Source: SIG607 sp045590395
GTDB lineage: Bacteria > Bacillota > Clostridia > Oscillospirales > Acutalibacteraceae
Length of the DNA: 8,001 nt
Reading direction: 5' to 3'
NCBI GenBank assembly: GCA_045590395.1
Contig: JAZNQX010000011.1
Span: forward strand, 1-8,001
The notes beneath the pieces are model-generated. The model was not told the DNA's origin, searched no databases, and saw only the letters and a program-made list of their open reading frames with translations. A program made the position numbers and the translations under genes. How positions within the stretch are numbered: the stretch's first letter is position 1; every line of letters starts with the position of its first letter. This document shows positions 1 to 6,366 of this stretch, one piece after another.

Positions 1-1391
1 ACAAGCATAATCGGCACGGTGATATCCTCTTTGATGTAGCGGATTCCGACATTGTCAAAGAAGAAATATACGGTAAAGCACATACCTAGATATGACGGAA
101 GTGCGATTTTCGCAAATTTTACGGGTGACATATCAAAGGCATTCGAATCTTTTTTGAGCATATTTCTGCTAAGTGTTTTAATCATAAACACGCCGAATAT
201 TACGGACAATACTACCGTCAGAATTGTACCGAGAGGCTCATCGTCCGCAAGTGCTCCCGTGTGAGCAAGAAGCCGTGCAAACCTGATACCTATTGCTCTT
301 GCAGGTGTCACACCGAGAATGAATACCGTCAGAACAAAGTTAAAACCGAAATTGATTTTTTGATTTGAGATAAGCGGTGACATATCGCATTCTTCATTTT
401 CTCTGTTCTTTCCGGCAGTAATGGCAAGGAAAGCCATAACAAACAGACCGATGAAAAATCCGGTAACAAATTCCCATGTGCCCCAGGATGCAAAGCGTCT
501 GAAGGTTTCGGAAAATTCGACACCCTTGAAGAAGCCCGAGTCAAAACGGAACGAAACAAGAGGGGTAAATACAGTTGTTGTGACTGCGGTGAGCAGATTA
601 AGAACAAGCGAGCCGAAGCCGGTGTATTTGTCCTTACGGAAAATAAGGGCATACGCTGAAAGAACAATAACGGAAAGAGCATCGGAAATATGTTCAATGC
701 TCATATAGTAGTTTTCAAAAAACGGAATATCCTGAGTCCAGCCCCTGTCGAGAAAATGGCTCATATATGCCGCCATCGGGCTTGCATAGTTGTGTCCGTA
801 TGCCTCAAGACCAAGTGCAGCATAAGCAACCTGGTCGGGGTTGATGAGCTGAATAATAAAGTGTGAAACCGTTGCTTTGAAAATCAATTGAGACACCATA
901 TATACAGCTACGGCTATTATGTAGTGCTTGATTTTATATTCCTTGCCTGAAAAAAGCGACGTAACAAAAAATGCGAAAAGCGGAATCAGGGTGAATGCCA
1001 TAAGGAAGATTATTACCGCACCGCTGATATGGTCAATCGGTGCATAAACGTCACCGTTCGGACCTGTGAATACGGGTTCAAGACCGTTGAGCATCTCACC
1101 CGAATAAGGCAGATCGCTCCAGACAACGCCCGCAAGCTGTTCAAGAACAGTAGCGTAACCCGTAACACTCAAACCCAGCATAAGTCCGCCCAAAGGTATC
1201 ATTTCGTATTTCATACCCTTGCTCTTGCCGTAGAAGTGATAAATGAGGAGCATAAGCACAAGACCGACGCTGTAAAGACCCCATGATGAGCCAAAGCCGC
1301 CGTCACCCCTGCATCTCCACATAAATCCGCCGATGATTGCTCCGAGTATAACCGAGATTATCTTCGAGCCGGCACCGGAATTGTTTTTCAT
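1..1391 (-). CDS. Polytopic membrane protein of unknown function (3' end outside window)
   Basis: The minus strand is open from the ATG at 1391 to the left edge without a stop (463 complete codons), so the C-terminus is missing. I do not recognise the family. The product is strongly hydrophobic, with roughly ten likely membrane segments, for example around residues 11-24, 38-54, 122-147, 156-183, 236-251, 258-280, 308-326, 348-366, 386-404 and 430-446. A glycine/aromatic-rich motif WRCRGDGGFGSSWG (residues 25-38) follows the first segment and is the most distinctive feature. A D-M-S-P element occurs twice (336-339 and 420-423), each just before a hydrophobic segment. The start is supported by AGGAGG at 1400-1405, 8 nt upstream, and a promoter at 1455-1483. 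It is transcribed divergently from the GH5 gene. A transporter or membrane-bound glycan enzyme is possible, but nothing seen decides this. Confidence is high that it is a gene, low on function. Confidence 0.88.
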   Translation of the reverse strand, partial: MKNNSGAGSKIISVILGAIIGGFMWRCRGDGGFGSSWGLYSVGLVLMLLIYHFYGKSKGMKYEMIPLGGLMLGLSVTGYATVLEQLAGVVWSDLPYSGEMLNGLEPVFTGPNGDVYAPIDHISGAVIIFLMAFTLIPLFAFFVTSLFSGKEYKIKHYIIAVAVYMVSQLIFKATVSHFIIQLINPDQVAYAALGLEAYGHNYASPMAAYMSHFLDRGWTQDIPFFENYYMSIEHISDALSVIVLSAYALIFRKDKYTGFGSLVLNLLTAVTTTVFTPLVSFRFDSGFFKGVEFSETFRRFASWGTWEFVTGFFIGLFVMAFLAITAGKNRENEECDMSPLISNQKINFGFNFVLTVFILGVTPARAIGIRFARLLAHTGALADDEPLGTILTVVLSVIFGVFMIKTLSRNMLKKDSNAFDMSPVKFAKIALPSYLGMCFTVYFFFDNVGIRYIKEDITVPIML

Positions 1392-1454
1392 AGACGAAAC
1401 CTCCTCTGATGTGCTGTCATGTTATTATTCGATTAAGACATATAACGCAAATTC

Positions 1455-1483
1455 ATTGTATCACAAACAAATATAGTTATCAA
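1455..1483 (-). promoter_or_regulatory. Sigma-A type promoter for the membrane protein gene
   Basis: On the minus strand, TTGATA (1478-1483) and TACAAT (1455-1460) are separated by exactly 17 nt. Transcription would start near 1448 and give a leader of about 57 nt that carries the AGGAGG ribosome binding site. Its -35 lies about 34 bp from the -35 of the divergent GH5 promoter, so one regulator between them could act on both. I see no clear dyad in that gap. Confidence 0.7.
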
Positions 1484-1517
1484 CAACTCTCACAGATGGT
1501 ATCATCGTTTTCCCTTC

Positions 1518-1546
1518 TTGATTTCCGTTTCTCTTTTTGATAAGAT
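1518..1546 (+). promoter_or_regulatory. Candidate promoter for the GH5 gene
   Basis: TTGATT (1518-1523) and TAAGAT (1541-1546) are separated by 17 nt. Transcription would start near 1553, leaving a leader of about 28 nt with a GGAGTG ribosome binding site (1569-1574) 6 nt before the ATG at 1581. The -35 covers the upstream in-frame TTG at 1518, which argues against that TTG as the translation start. Confidence 0.55.
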
Positions 1547-1580
1547 TGTTTTACAGCAAACATTATTTGGAGTGATATTT

Positions 1581-2666
1581 ATGATAAATTCAGTTGTTGC
1601 ATTTTTCACCGCTATCGTCACTTTTTTCAGCGGTTGTTTTTCGGGCTTTGTTGATGCGGTGTTTTTCCCCGAAGTACCGCAGACCGAATCCGTTGAGTTC
1701 GCCAGGAACTTAGGCAACGGCTGGAATCTTGGCAACGCACTTGATGCCTGCGAAATGGGTTCAACCGAAAAAATGGAGCTTGAAAGCGAAATCTGCTGGG
1801 GCAACCCATATACAACAAAAGAAATGATAGAAGCCATAAAGGCAGCAGGCTTCGGCACGATAAGAATTCCGATAACGTGGGCACAGCATCTTGATGAGAA
1901 CTATGTGATTGACAAAGAGTGGCTTGCCCGTGTAAAGCAGATTGTTGACTGGGTGCTCGAATGCGAAATGTACGCCATAATAAACGTCCATCACGATGAC
2001 ACGTTCTGGCTTATAACGGATAAGGCGCACGAAGAAAGCGCAACAGCAGTTCTTACCGCTATCTGGTCGCAGGTGAGCGAATACTTCAAAGACTATGATG
2101 AACGCCTTATTTTTGAAACGATGAACGAGCCGAGAGTTATAGGCTCCGAAACTGAATGGAGCGGAATCCCCGAGCATTACGAGGTTGTCAACAACCTCAA
2201 CCTTGCGGCACTCAAAGCCATACGCGAAAGCGGCGAAAAAAACGAAAGCCGCTTCGTTGCAATCACAACCTATGCGGCACGCTGCGAAACTGAACCTGTT
2301 TGTGCACTTAAGTTACCCGATGACCCCCACGTTCTTGTTTCAATACATTGTTATTACGGCACGGCACACAGAAGCGAATTTCTCGACTGCGAAAACAAAC
2401 TCACCTTGCGTGAAAAATATGAAATGTATGAAATCTTCAGAAACATTTACAAAATCATAATTAAAAAAGGTTACGGCGTTGTGCTTGGCGAATTCGGCTG
2501 GACAGACAGAGTAAACCTCGAAAATCTCGCCGAAAGAGCTGAGTATTTCATCGGCACCGCGAACAAATTCGGTATCCCCTGTATCGTGTGGGATAACGGC
2601 TCCGATTTCAGACTTTTTGACAGAGCAACTCACACCCTCGAATTCCCCGATTACATAAAGCCATGA
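1581..2666 (+). CDS. GH5 endo-beta-glucanase (cellulase type, likely subfamily 4), membrane-anchored or exported
   Basis: This 361-residue protein is a glycoside hydrolase family 5 (clan GH-A) retaining enzyme, expected to cut internal beta-1,4 links in cellulose, mixed-linkage glucan or xyloglucan. A hydrophobic N-terminal segment (residues 2-30) precedes a catalytic domain (about 40-361). Visible family landmarks are GWNLGN (47-52), WGNP with TT (73-79), R95 in RIP, HH at 137-138, the acid/base E183 in MNEPR, H256 and Y258 in IHCYY, the nucleophile E304 in GEFG, and W337 in VWDNG. All residues usually conserved in GH5 are present, so it should be active. The wording around GWNLGN, WGNP and MNEPR suggests subfamily GH5_4, which is an inference. 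There is no accessory carbohydrate-binding or dockerin module. The N-terminal segment has no basic residue and no clear cleavage site; FSGC (16-19) is a poor lipobox. ATG 1581 was chosen because it has a spaced GGAGTG. I see no convincing terminator after the stop. Confidence 0.95.
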   Translation: MINSVVAFFTAIVTFFSGCFSGFVDAVFFPEVPQTESVEFARNLGNGWNLGNALDACEMGSTEKMELESEICWGNPYTTKEMIEAIKAAGFGTIRIPITWAQHLDENYVIDKEWLARVKQIVDWVLECEMYAIINVHHDDTFWLITDKAHEESATAVLTAIWSQVSEYFKDYDERLIFETMNEPRVIGSETEWSGIPEHYEVVNNLNLAALKAIRESGEKNESRFVAITTYAARCETEPVCALKLPDDPHVLVSIHCYYGTAHRSEFLDCENKLTLREKYEMYEIFRNIYKIIIKKGYGVVLGEFGWTDRVNLENLAERAEYFIGTANKFGIPCIVWDNGSDFRLFDRATHTLEFPDYIKP

Positions 2667-2728
2667 GATATAAAAATCTATAACCAAAAACGAACTCCGC
2701 TTATAAATCTAAATAGAATTCCATACAT

Positions 2729-2757
2729 TCGACAAAACACAGACCTCCTTGTAAAAT
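2729..2757 (+). promoter_or_regulatory. Near-consensus promoter for the small protein at 2788
   Basis: TCGACA (2729-2734) and TAAAAT (2752-2757) are 17 nt apart, each one mismatch from the sigma-A consensus. The predicted transcription start is near 2764. That lies downstream of the left arm of the inverted repeat at 2742-2781, so transcripts from this promoter would lack that arm. Confidence 0.6.
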
Positions 2758-2781
2758 GGTGTTACCAAATACAAGGAGGTC
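2742..2781 (+). promoter_or_regulatory. Hairpin that would mask the ribosome binding site of the small protein gene
   Basis: A perfect 12-bp inverted repeat (2742-2753, GACCTCCTTGTA; 2770-2781, TACAAGGAGGTC) encloses a second 4-bp stem, TGGT (2757-2760) with ACCA (2764-2767), around a GTT loop. The right arm contains AAGGAGGT, the ribosome binding site for the ATG at 2788. In RNA that enters from upstream, this binding site would be fully paired. There is no U-tract after the stem, so it is not an ordinary terminator. The left arm overlaps the promoter spacer. Confidence 0.7.
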
Positions 2782-2787
2782 ATTTTT

Positions 2788-2985
2788 ATGTTCAACAAGA
2801 AAACCAAACTGAAGCTCACGGATTTTGAATGTAACCTTTTAATCAACGGAATGAACGAGTTCCATAATATGCTTCTCTCGGACGGTATCCCCACAGAAGA
2901 TGTTGACGAACTGCTCCTGAAAATCATCAACCAATCAGAACGATACCCAAACGCTTTGCAATCTCTTACCGCAACAAGTGGATGA
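2788..2985 (+). CDS. Small conserved protein of gut Clostridia (unknown function), with altered C-terminal tail
   Basis: This 65-residue reading frame starts at an ATG 8 nt after a strong AGGAGG. Residues 1-48 (K-K-x-K-L-K-L-T-D-F-E-C-N near the start, then M-N-E-F-H-N-M-L-L, then V-D-E-L-L-L-K-I-I) resemble, from memory, a family of roughly 50-residue proteins in gut Firmicutes, often next to SLOG-type genes on mobile elements. No function is known to me. It is charged and likely helical, with no membrane segment. Residues from about 49 onward (QSERYPNALQSLTATSG) overlap the SLOG remnant and read it in the wrong frame, so the natural stop seems to have been lost in a deletion. Its promoter lies just upstream, and its ribosome binding site sits in a hairpin. 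Confidence 0.65.
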   Translation: MFNKKTKLKLTDFECNLLINGMNEFHNMLLSDGIPTEDVDELLLKIINQSERYPNALQSLTATSG

Positions 2986-3092
2986 TACAGCAGGCGGATA
3001 CTGTTGTATCTTATGTTATCCGAACATACGGCGGTGCGGCACAGTTTAAGGAGTTGGCGGAAAGGTTAGACAAGACAGTATTTGAATTATAG
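2937..3092 (+). pseudogene. C-terminal remnant of a SLOG-type (YpsA/DUF1273-like) protein
   Basis: In the frame one base behind the small protein, an open stretch ends at TAG 3090-3092 and reads IPKRFAISYRNKWM, then QQADTVVSYV, then YGGAAQFKELAERLDKTVFEL. This matches my knowledge of the C-terminal third of SLOG-family proteins, with RN-x-W/Y-M, a hydrophobic strand, GGA and a closing lysine-rich strand. The N-terminal part, which normally starts with a Phe-Gly-His-Arg-like motif, is missing and no start codon or ribosome binding site belongs to this frame. I infer that a deletion joined the small upstream gene to this fragment. SLOG proteins are thought to bind nucleotide-derived ligands; the fragment is very unlikely to work alone. 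Confidence 0.65.
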
Positions 3093-3166
3093 GGATATTC
3101 TTATTATAACACTCAATCTCATATTGACTTTAATTCCTTTTTACAAAGCATTACAGTCAAGCAAAC

Positions 3167-3202
3167 ACGCCCATGAGGTTAAGTGATTAACCTCACAGGC
3201 GT
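3167..3202. terminator. Hairpin between converging genes, probable bidirectional terminator
   Basis: The stem has ACGCC (3167-3171) with GGCGT (3198-3202), a 2x2 internal loop CA/CA, then TGAGGTTAA (3174-3182) with TTAACCTCA (3187-3195) around a GTGA loop. The plus-strand side is followed by TGCTCTTTTATT; the minus-strand side has only a weak U-rich stretch. It lies 30 bp past the GH78 stop and about 75 bp past the SLOG remnant, where both transcripts would need to end. The rest of 3093-3231 holds nothing else that I can identify. Confidence 0.6.
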
Positions 3203-3231
3203 TGCTCTTTTATTGTTGATTTGTTAAGTTC

Positions 3232-5577
3232 TCAGAATGCCTTTTCCACAATCTCGACATTGCCGATTTCATTGTTTACATATTCGCCGTTTTGGTAATA
3301 TGGTACAGAATTGATATTTACAGCAGCATTTGACGGTGCATATAAAACAGCAGTCGTATCTTTCGGAAGAATAAGGTTGATAACATATTCTCCGTCAGTC
3401 TTTTCATAATCCAAGGTAATCAACCCTTTTACGCTCGGGACGGTACAATTCATACTGTCAGACATAGTGTACTGAGGATCGATTTTAACCTTTTCATAAC
3501 CTGCTTCAATCGGGGTAATACGTGCAAAATGCTTACTCATTGTAACAAGAGGTCCGCCGGTTGATGCATGATTTTTAGTGCCTTGCCAAGCGGCCCAAAA
3601 CTCCCATAAGGTTGAATAATCCTTGCCTACCATTTTTTCATATCTGTCTTTTATTCTGCCTTCGGCAAGTTCATATTCTCCCATTTTGCAAAGAGCTTCA
3701 AGAACATAATATTCCATATACGGACCTGAATTTTGAGTAGCTGCAAGTACCTTTGTTATGATTTCATACTGCTCTTTTGTTGCAAGGCCTGACAAAACTG
3801 CAAGAGCATTGGCTCTGTCATCGGGTTTTTTAGTGTCTTCACTTTTGAATCCATCTTCTGTCCAGAGTGATTTATAGCCCTTTGCGATTGCTTCTTTTCT
3901 TTCAGCAATAAATGCGATATCTTCATCTTTTCCTAAAGTTTTCGCCATTTTTTCTGTGGCGGAAAGAGCATAATAAACCCATGCATTTTCAATGGCGGTC
4001 ACATCTGCTTTGTATCCCCAGTCAACCCAATCCCATGAGCCCTCACGGTGAACAACAAGATTATTCTCTCCCATTTCCCAAAGCTTCAGGTAATCGAGTG
4101 ATGCATCATAAACCTTTTTAATAAATGCCTTGTCACCGGTGTATTCATAGTAGGTCATAAAGCCTACAATTCCTGCAAGCCCCTGAACCGGAAGCTCAAA
4201 ATAGTCGCCGCTTATGGGCACAACTGTTTGTAACACCTTTGACTCGTCAACGTGGGAAAGCATTGCCTCAACGCCCTTCTGATACAACAAATATGAATTG
4301 CTGTCCATTGAGTACATCAGCATATTCATTTCGATTGTGACATCACCCCACCATTGAGCTCTTTCTCTGTCGGGGCAATCCATAAGATTGTCACGCATAT
4401 TGACATAGAGTGTACGCAATGACTTTTGCCACAAGGTGTTCATAAATTCATCATCACAAATGAAGTTGCCGGAGAATTCACTGTCATATCCCGTTTCACG
4501 GTACATGAGAGAAACAACTGTAACACCGTGTGGTATGTAATAAGAAATATGCTCTCCGTTAAACCAACCCAAGGCCTCAAACTCCTGCTCGCCCTCCTTA
4601 GTTACATAGGTAGTTGAAACTGCACCGAGCGGAGTGTTCTCTGTTATCATGCGGATCTTTTTACCTTCAGGTGCTATAATTTTAAGATATGGTGTAAGCT
4701 GTGCGTTATATGGAACATCTACGGTTATTTTTTTGCCAAAAAGATTCTTTACAGTATAGTTTTCATATTCTTCTGAATTTTCATAAGCCTTAAGACCGTA
4801 ATCCTTAAAAAACGGTATTCCTCTGGGGTAAAGCTTACCATATGCACCCTCGCCACCGACACCATATTCGGTTGCATTTTCCCAGGAAGAAGCATCGTAA
4901 GATGCATTTGTCCAATCACCGATATCTTCCCTTGCATCGTAATAAATACTGTGTTCGGGAAGTCTGTAATTAGGCTTGAAAAGAATGCTGTCTCCGTAAG
5001 CACTGTGTTTTTTTACTTTCCAGCTCCGGTCAGAAAGTATAGTAATATCATCATTTATGGCTTCAAAAATAAATCCACCCTGACCACTGCTGTTATACGA
5101 ATAACTTGTTTTATCATCCCAATACCACACCAAAGCACAAACAGTGTTTTCGCCCTCTTGTAAGTATGGTGCAATATCTATACTGTCATAATAACAACTG
5201 TTCTCAGAAGGTCCGCGCTTCACGCTTCCATCAAAAACAACAGTTTCACCATTTATGTAAAGCCAATATTTTGAGTCGGCCGAGATGTGAGCAATAAGTT
5301 CTTCAGGAACATTTTCAAGAGTAACTTTTTTGTTAAAGCACATCCATGTATTCTCTTCTGTAAGATTTTCCTTATCCCAAATCCAATTAGCCTTCCAATC
5401 AGTTTTTTCAGCAGTAGAAATTGTTTGATATTGCGGAATACTTTCAGGAATTTTGTAATCATTTGCAAATGGTGTCATAGTCAAATCACCCAATAATAAA
5501 AGCGGGGAAAAATATGAAATAACAAGACCTGCCACTATTAAAACAACGGGAATGATTAATAACAGTAATTTTTTCAT
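3232..5577 (-). CDS. GH78 alpha-L-rhamnosidase-like enzyme, membrane-anchored
   Basis: This 781-residue protein should remove alpha-L-rhamnosyl residues from plant polymers or glycosides such as pectin RG-I. MKK plus a hydrophobic stretch (residues 4-29) forms an anchor with no obvious cleavage site, placing the enzyme outside the membrane. Next come a beta-sandwich region (about 60-190, starting WKANWIW) of the kind found at the N-terminus of GH78 proteins, a second beta-rich region (about 205-365), the (alpha/alpha)6 catalytic barrel (about 370-685), and a C-terminal beta domain (about 686-781). Barrel landmarks are DCPDRERAQWWGD (400-412), GSWDWVDWG (513-521), LWEFW with E659 as the likely general base, and NH at 669-670. 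The first motif differs from the classic D-C-P-x-R-x-E-R-x-G-W-T-G-D form, so rhamnose specificity is less certain. The start is supported by GGAGAG at 5586-5591, 8 nt before the ATG, and a clear promoter. It is monocistronic and, by eye, more AT-rich than the GH5 gene. Confidence 0.9.
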   Translation of the reverse strand: MKKLLLLIIPVVLIVAGLVISYFSPLLLLGDLTMTPFANDYKIPESIPQYQTISTAEKTDWKANWIWDKENLTEENTWMCFNKKVTLENVPEELIAHISADSKYWLYINGETVVFDGSVKRGPSENSCYYDSIDIAPYLQEGENTVCALVWYWDDKTSYSYNSSGQGGFIFEAINDDITILSDRSWKVKKHSAYGDSILFKPNYRLPEHSIYYDAREDIGDWTNASYDASSWENATEYGVGGEGAYGKLYPRGIPFFKDYGLKAYENSEEYENYTVKNLFGKKITVDVPYNAQLTPYLKIIAPEGKKIRMITENTPLGAVSTTYVTKEGEQEFEALGWFNGEHISYYIPHGVTVVSLMYRETGYDSEFSGNFICDDEFMNTLWQKSLRTLYVNMRDNLMDCPDRERAQWWGDVTIEMNMLMYSMDSNSYLLYQKGVEAMLSHVDESKVLQTVVPISGDYFELPVQGLAGIVGFMTYYEYTGDKAFIKKVYDASLDYLKLWEMGENNLVVHREGSWDWVDWGYKADVTAIENAWVYYALSATEKMAKTLGKDEDIAFIAERKEAIAKGYKSLWTEDGFKSEDTKKPDDRANALAVLSGLATKEQYEIITKVLAATQNSGPYMEYYVLEALCKMGEYELAEGRIKDRYEKMVGKDYSTLWEFWAAWQGTKNHASTGGPLVTMSKHFARITPIEAGYEKVKIDPQYTMSDSMNCTVPSVKGLITLDYEKTDGEYVINLILPKDTTAVLYAPSNAAVNINSVPYYQNGEYVNNEIGNVEIVEKAF

Positions 5578-5630
5578 GGTAACATCTCTCCAACAAAATA
5601 AAATTGGTTCACTACTCCATAATTAAAAAT

Positions 5631-5660
5631 ATTATAACAAAATAAAATAAAAAATACAAC
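5631..5660 (-). promoter_or_regulatory. Promoter for the GH78 gene
   Basis: On the minus strand, TTGTAT (5655-5660) and a perfect TATAAT (5631-5636) are separated by 18 nt of AT-rich DNA. Transcription would start near 5624, giving a leader of about 47 nt that contains the GGAGAG ribosome binding site. Confidence 0.72.
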
Positions 5661-5679
5661 TTTATAAAAGGCGGAATTC

Positions 5680-5702
5680 TTTAACATAAGCTTTAACATA
5701 AC
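5680..5702. repeat. Tandem 11-bp repeat upstream of the GH78 promoter
   Basis: CTTTAACATAA occurs at 5680-5690 and again at 5692-5702, separated by one G, a 12-bp period. The pair ends 19 bp upstream of the GH78 -35 element. This is a plausible place for an activator to bind as a direct-repeat dimer. No matching regulator gene is visible in the window. Confidence 0.5.
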
Positions 5703-5761
5703 CCTCAAACCAACATTTTTCGCAGAACAGTACCATAAACCGTACTCTGAAATATAAGCAC

Positions 5762-5790
5762 TTGGCAACAGAACAAATGTTCTGCATAAT
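5762..5790 (+). promoter_or_regulatory. Promoter with a LexA-type box in its spacer
   Basis: TTGGCA (5762-5767) and CATAAT (5785-5790) are exactly 17 nt apart, each one mismatch from consensus. The spacer holds the 16-bp palindrome CAGAACAAATGTTCTG (5769-5784), whose core GAAC-AAAT-GTTC fits the Gram-positive LexA/DinR consensus GAAC-RNRY-GTTC. A repressor there would block RNA polymerase. Transcription would start near 5797, 29 nt before the ATG at 5826. The rest of 5578-5825 holds the GH78 promoter, the tandem repeat and a weak AGTAC/GTACT dyad. Confidence 0.65.
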
Positions 5791-5825
5791 GTTTGTGTAA
5801 TTTATGGTAAAGGACAGGATGTTGA

Positions 5826-6299
5826 ATGTATAAGGACGATAACACTTGGTTTGATGCAGACAGGTTGCCTACGATGGATGAGCTGTGTGAGTTTTTCAAA
5901 ACTCACGATTTTACGACTTTGCAGGTTTACGGCGAAGGTGAGCTTGCGGGCATTGTTCAGAGTGTGCCGGCACACGAGGATTTCAGCCATAAACAACAGA
6001 ACTTTCCTGCGGCGGATTTTGACCGCAAGTGGAATCACAGCAGGGCAAAGGTTGCGGTTGAATTGGCAGATGAAATTGACGAGCAAACCGCCTATGCGGA
6101 AGATGTGAGCGAGATTGTTTTTGCTAATGAAAGGTTTGCAAGTTTTTGGGGAAGTCTGAGTGAGGATGACCAAACCATTCTGATGTATGCGATGAACAAT
6201 ATGACACAAGCCGAAATAGCGGAGAAGATGGGATTTAAAACTCATAGTGCAGTTGGCAAAAGGCTTGCAAAGCTGAAGAAAAAGTTTATAGAGGCATAA
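5826..6299 (+). CDS. Sigma-70 region 4-like helix-turn-helix protein, probably mobile-element derived
   Basis: This 157-residue protein has two parts. Residues 1-70 (MYKDDNTWFDADRLPTMDEL at the start, then VYGEGELAGIVQSVP at 34-48) resemble a conserved N-terminal domain that I associate with small regulators on mobile elements of gut Firmicutes; its role is unknown to me. Residues about 105-157 form a sigma-region-4-like DNA-binding unit: a leading helix (LSEDDQTILMYAM), then the turn MTQAEIAEKMGF (126-137), then a basic recognition helix (SAVGKRLAKLKKKF). Sigma region 2 is absent, so it is not a complete sigma factor; it may act as a transcription regulator of element genes. The start has AGGA at 5816-5819 with 6-nt spacing. 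The promoter carries a LexA-type box, suggesting induction by DNA damage. It stands alone, ending at a hairpin terminator that begins 7 nt after the stop. Confidence 0.82.
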   Translation: MYKDDNTWFDADRLPTMDELCEFFKTHDFTTLQVYGEGELAGIVQSVPAHEDFSHKQQNFPAADFDRKWNHSRAKVAVELADEIDEQTAYAEDVSEIVFANERFASFWGSLSEDDQTILMYAMNNMTQAEIAEKMGFKTHSAVGKRLAKLKKKFIEA

Positions 6300-6305
6300 A
6301 AAAAG

Positions 6306-6339
6306 AGGGAACAAACTGTAAAAATACGGTTTGTTCCCT
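6306..6339. terminator. Strong intrinsic terminator, best on the minus strand
   Basis: AGGGAACAAAC (6306-6316) pairs perfectly with GTTTGTTCCCT (6329-6339). Four more pairs (TGTA with TACG, one being U-G) close an AAAA loop at 6321-6324. On the minus strand the stem is followed directly by a U-tract from the seven A residues at 6298-6304, so it ends the pyrophosphatase-like gene's transcript. On the plus strand it follows the sigma-like gene with a weaker tail (TGAGTGTTTATTT), making it probably bidirectional. Confidence 0.85.
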
Positions 6340-6366
6340 TGAGTGTTTATTTAGATAAATTGGCGT

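Noticed and set aside
329..1286. Open frames of 85-122 codons on both strands within 329-1286
   Set aside because: They lie inside the continuous membrane protein frame, have no ribosome binding sites or recognisable motifs, and are shadow frames.
1518..1580. Upstream TTG start for the GH5 gene, adding 21 residues
   Set aside because: No ribosome binding site precedes it and it coincides with the candidate -35 element; ATG 1581 has a well-spaced GGAGTG.
2340..2687. 115-codon minus-strand frame
   Set aside because: Antisense to the catalytic region of the GH5 gene, with no start signal.
5729..5746. AGTAC and GTACT inverted repeat upstream of the LexA-type box
   Set aside because: Five-bp arms with an 8-nt gap are too short to support a site on their own.
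5802..6314. 170-codon minus-strand frame opposite the sigma-like gene
   Set aside because: It runs antisense through the promoter leader and terminator of the plus-strand gene; recognisable protein similarity is on the plus strand.
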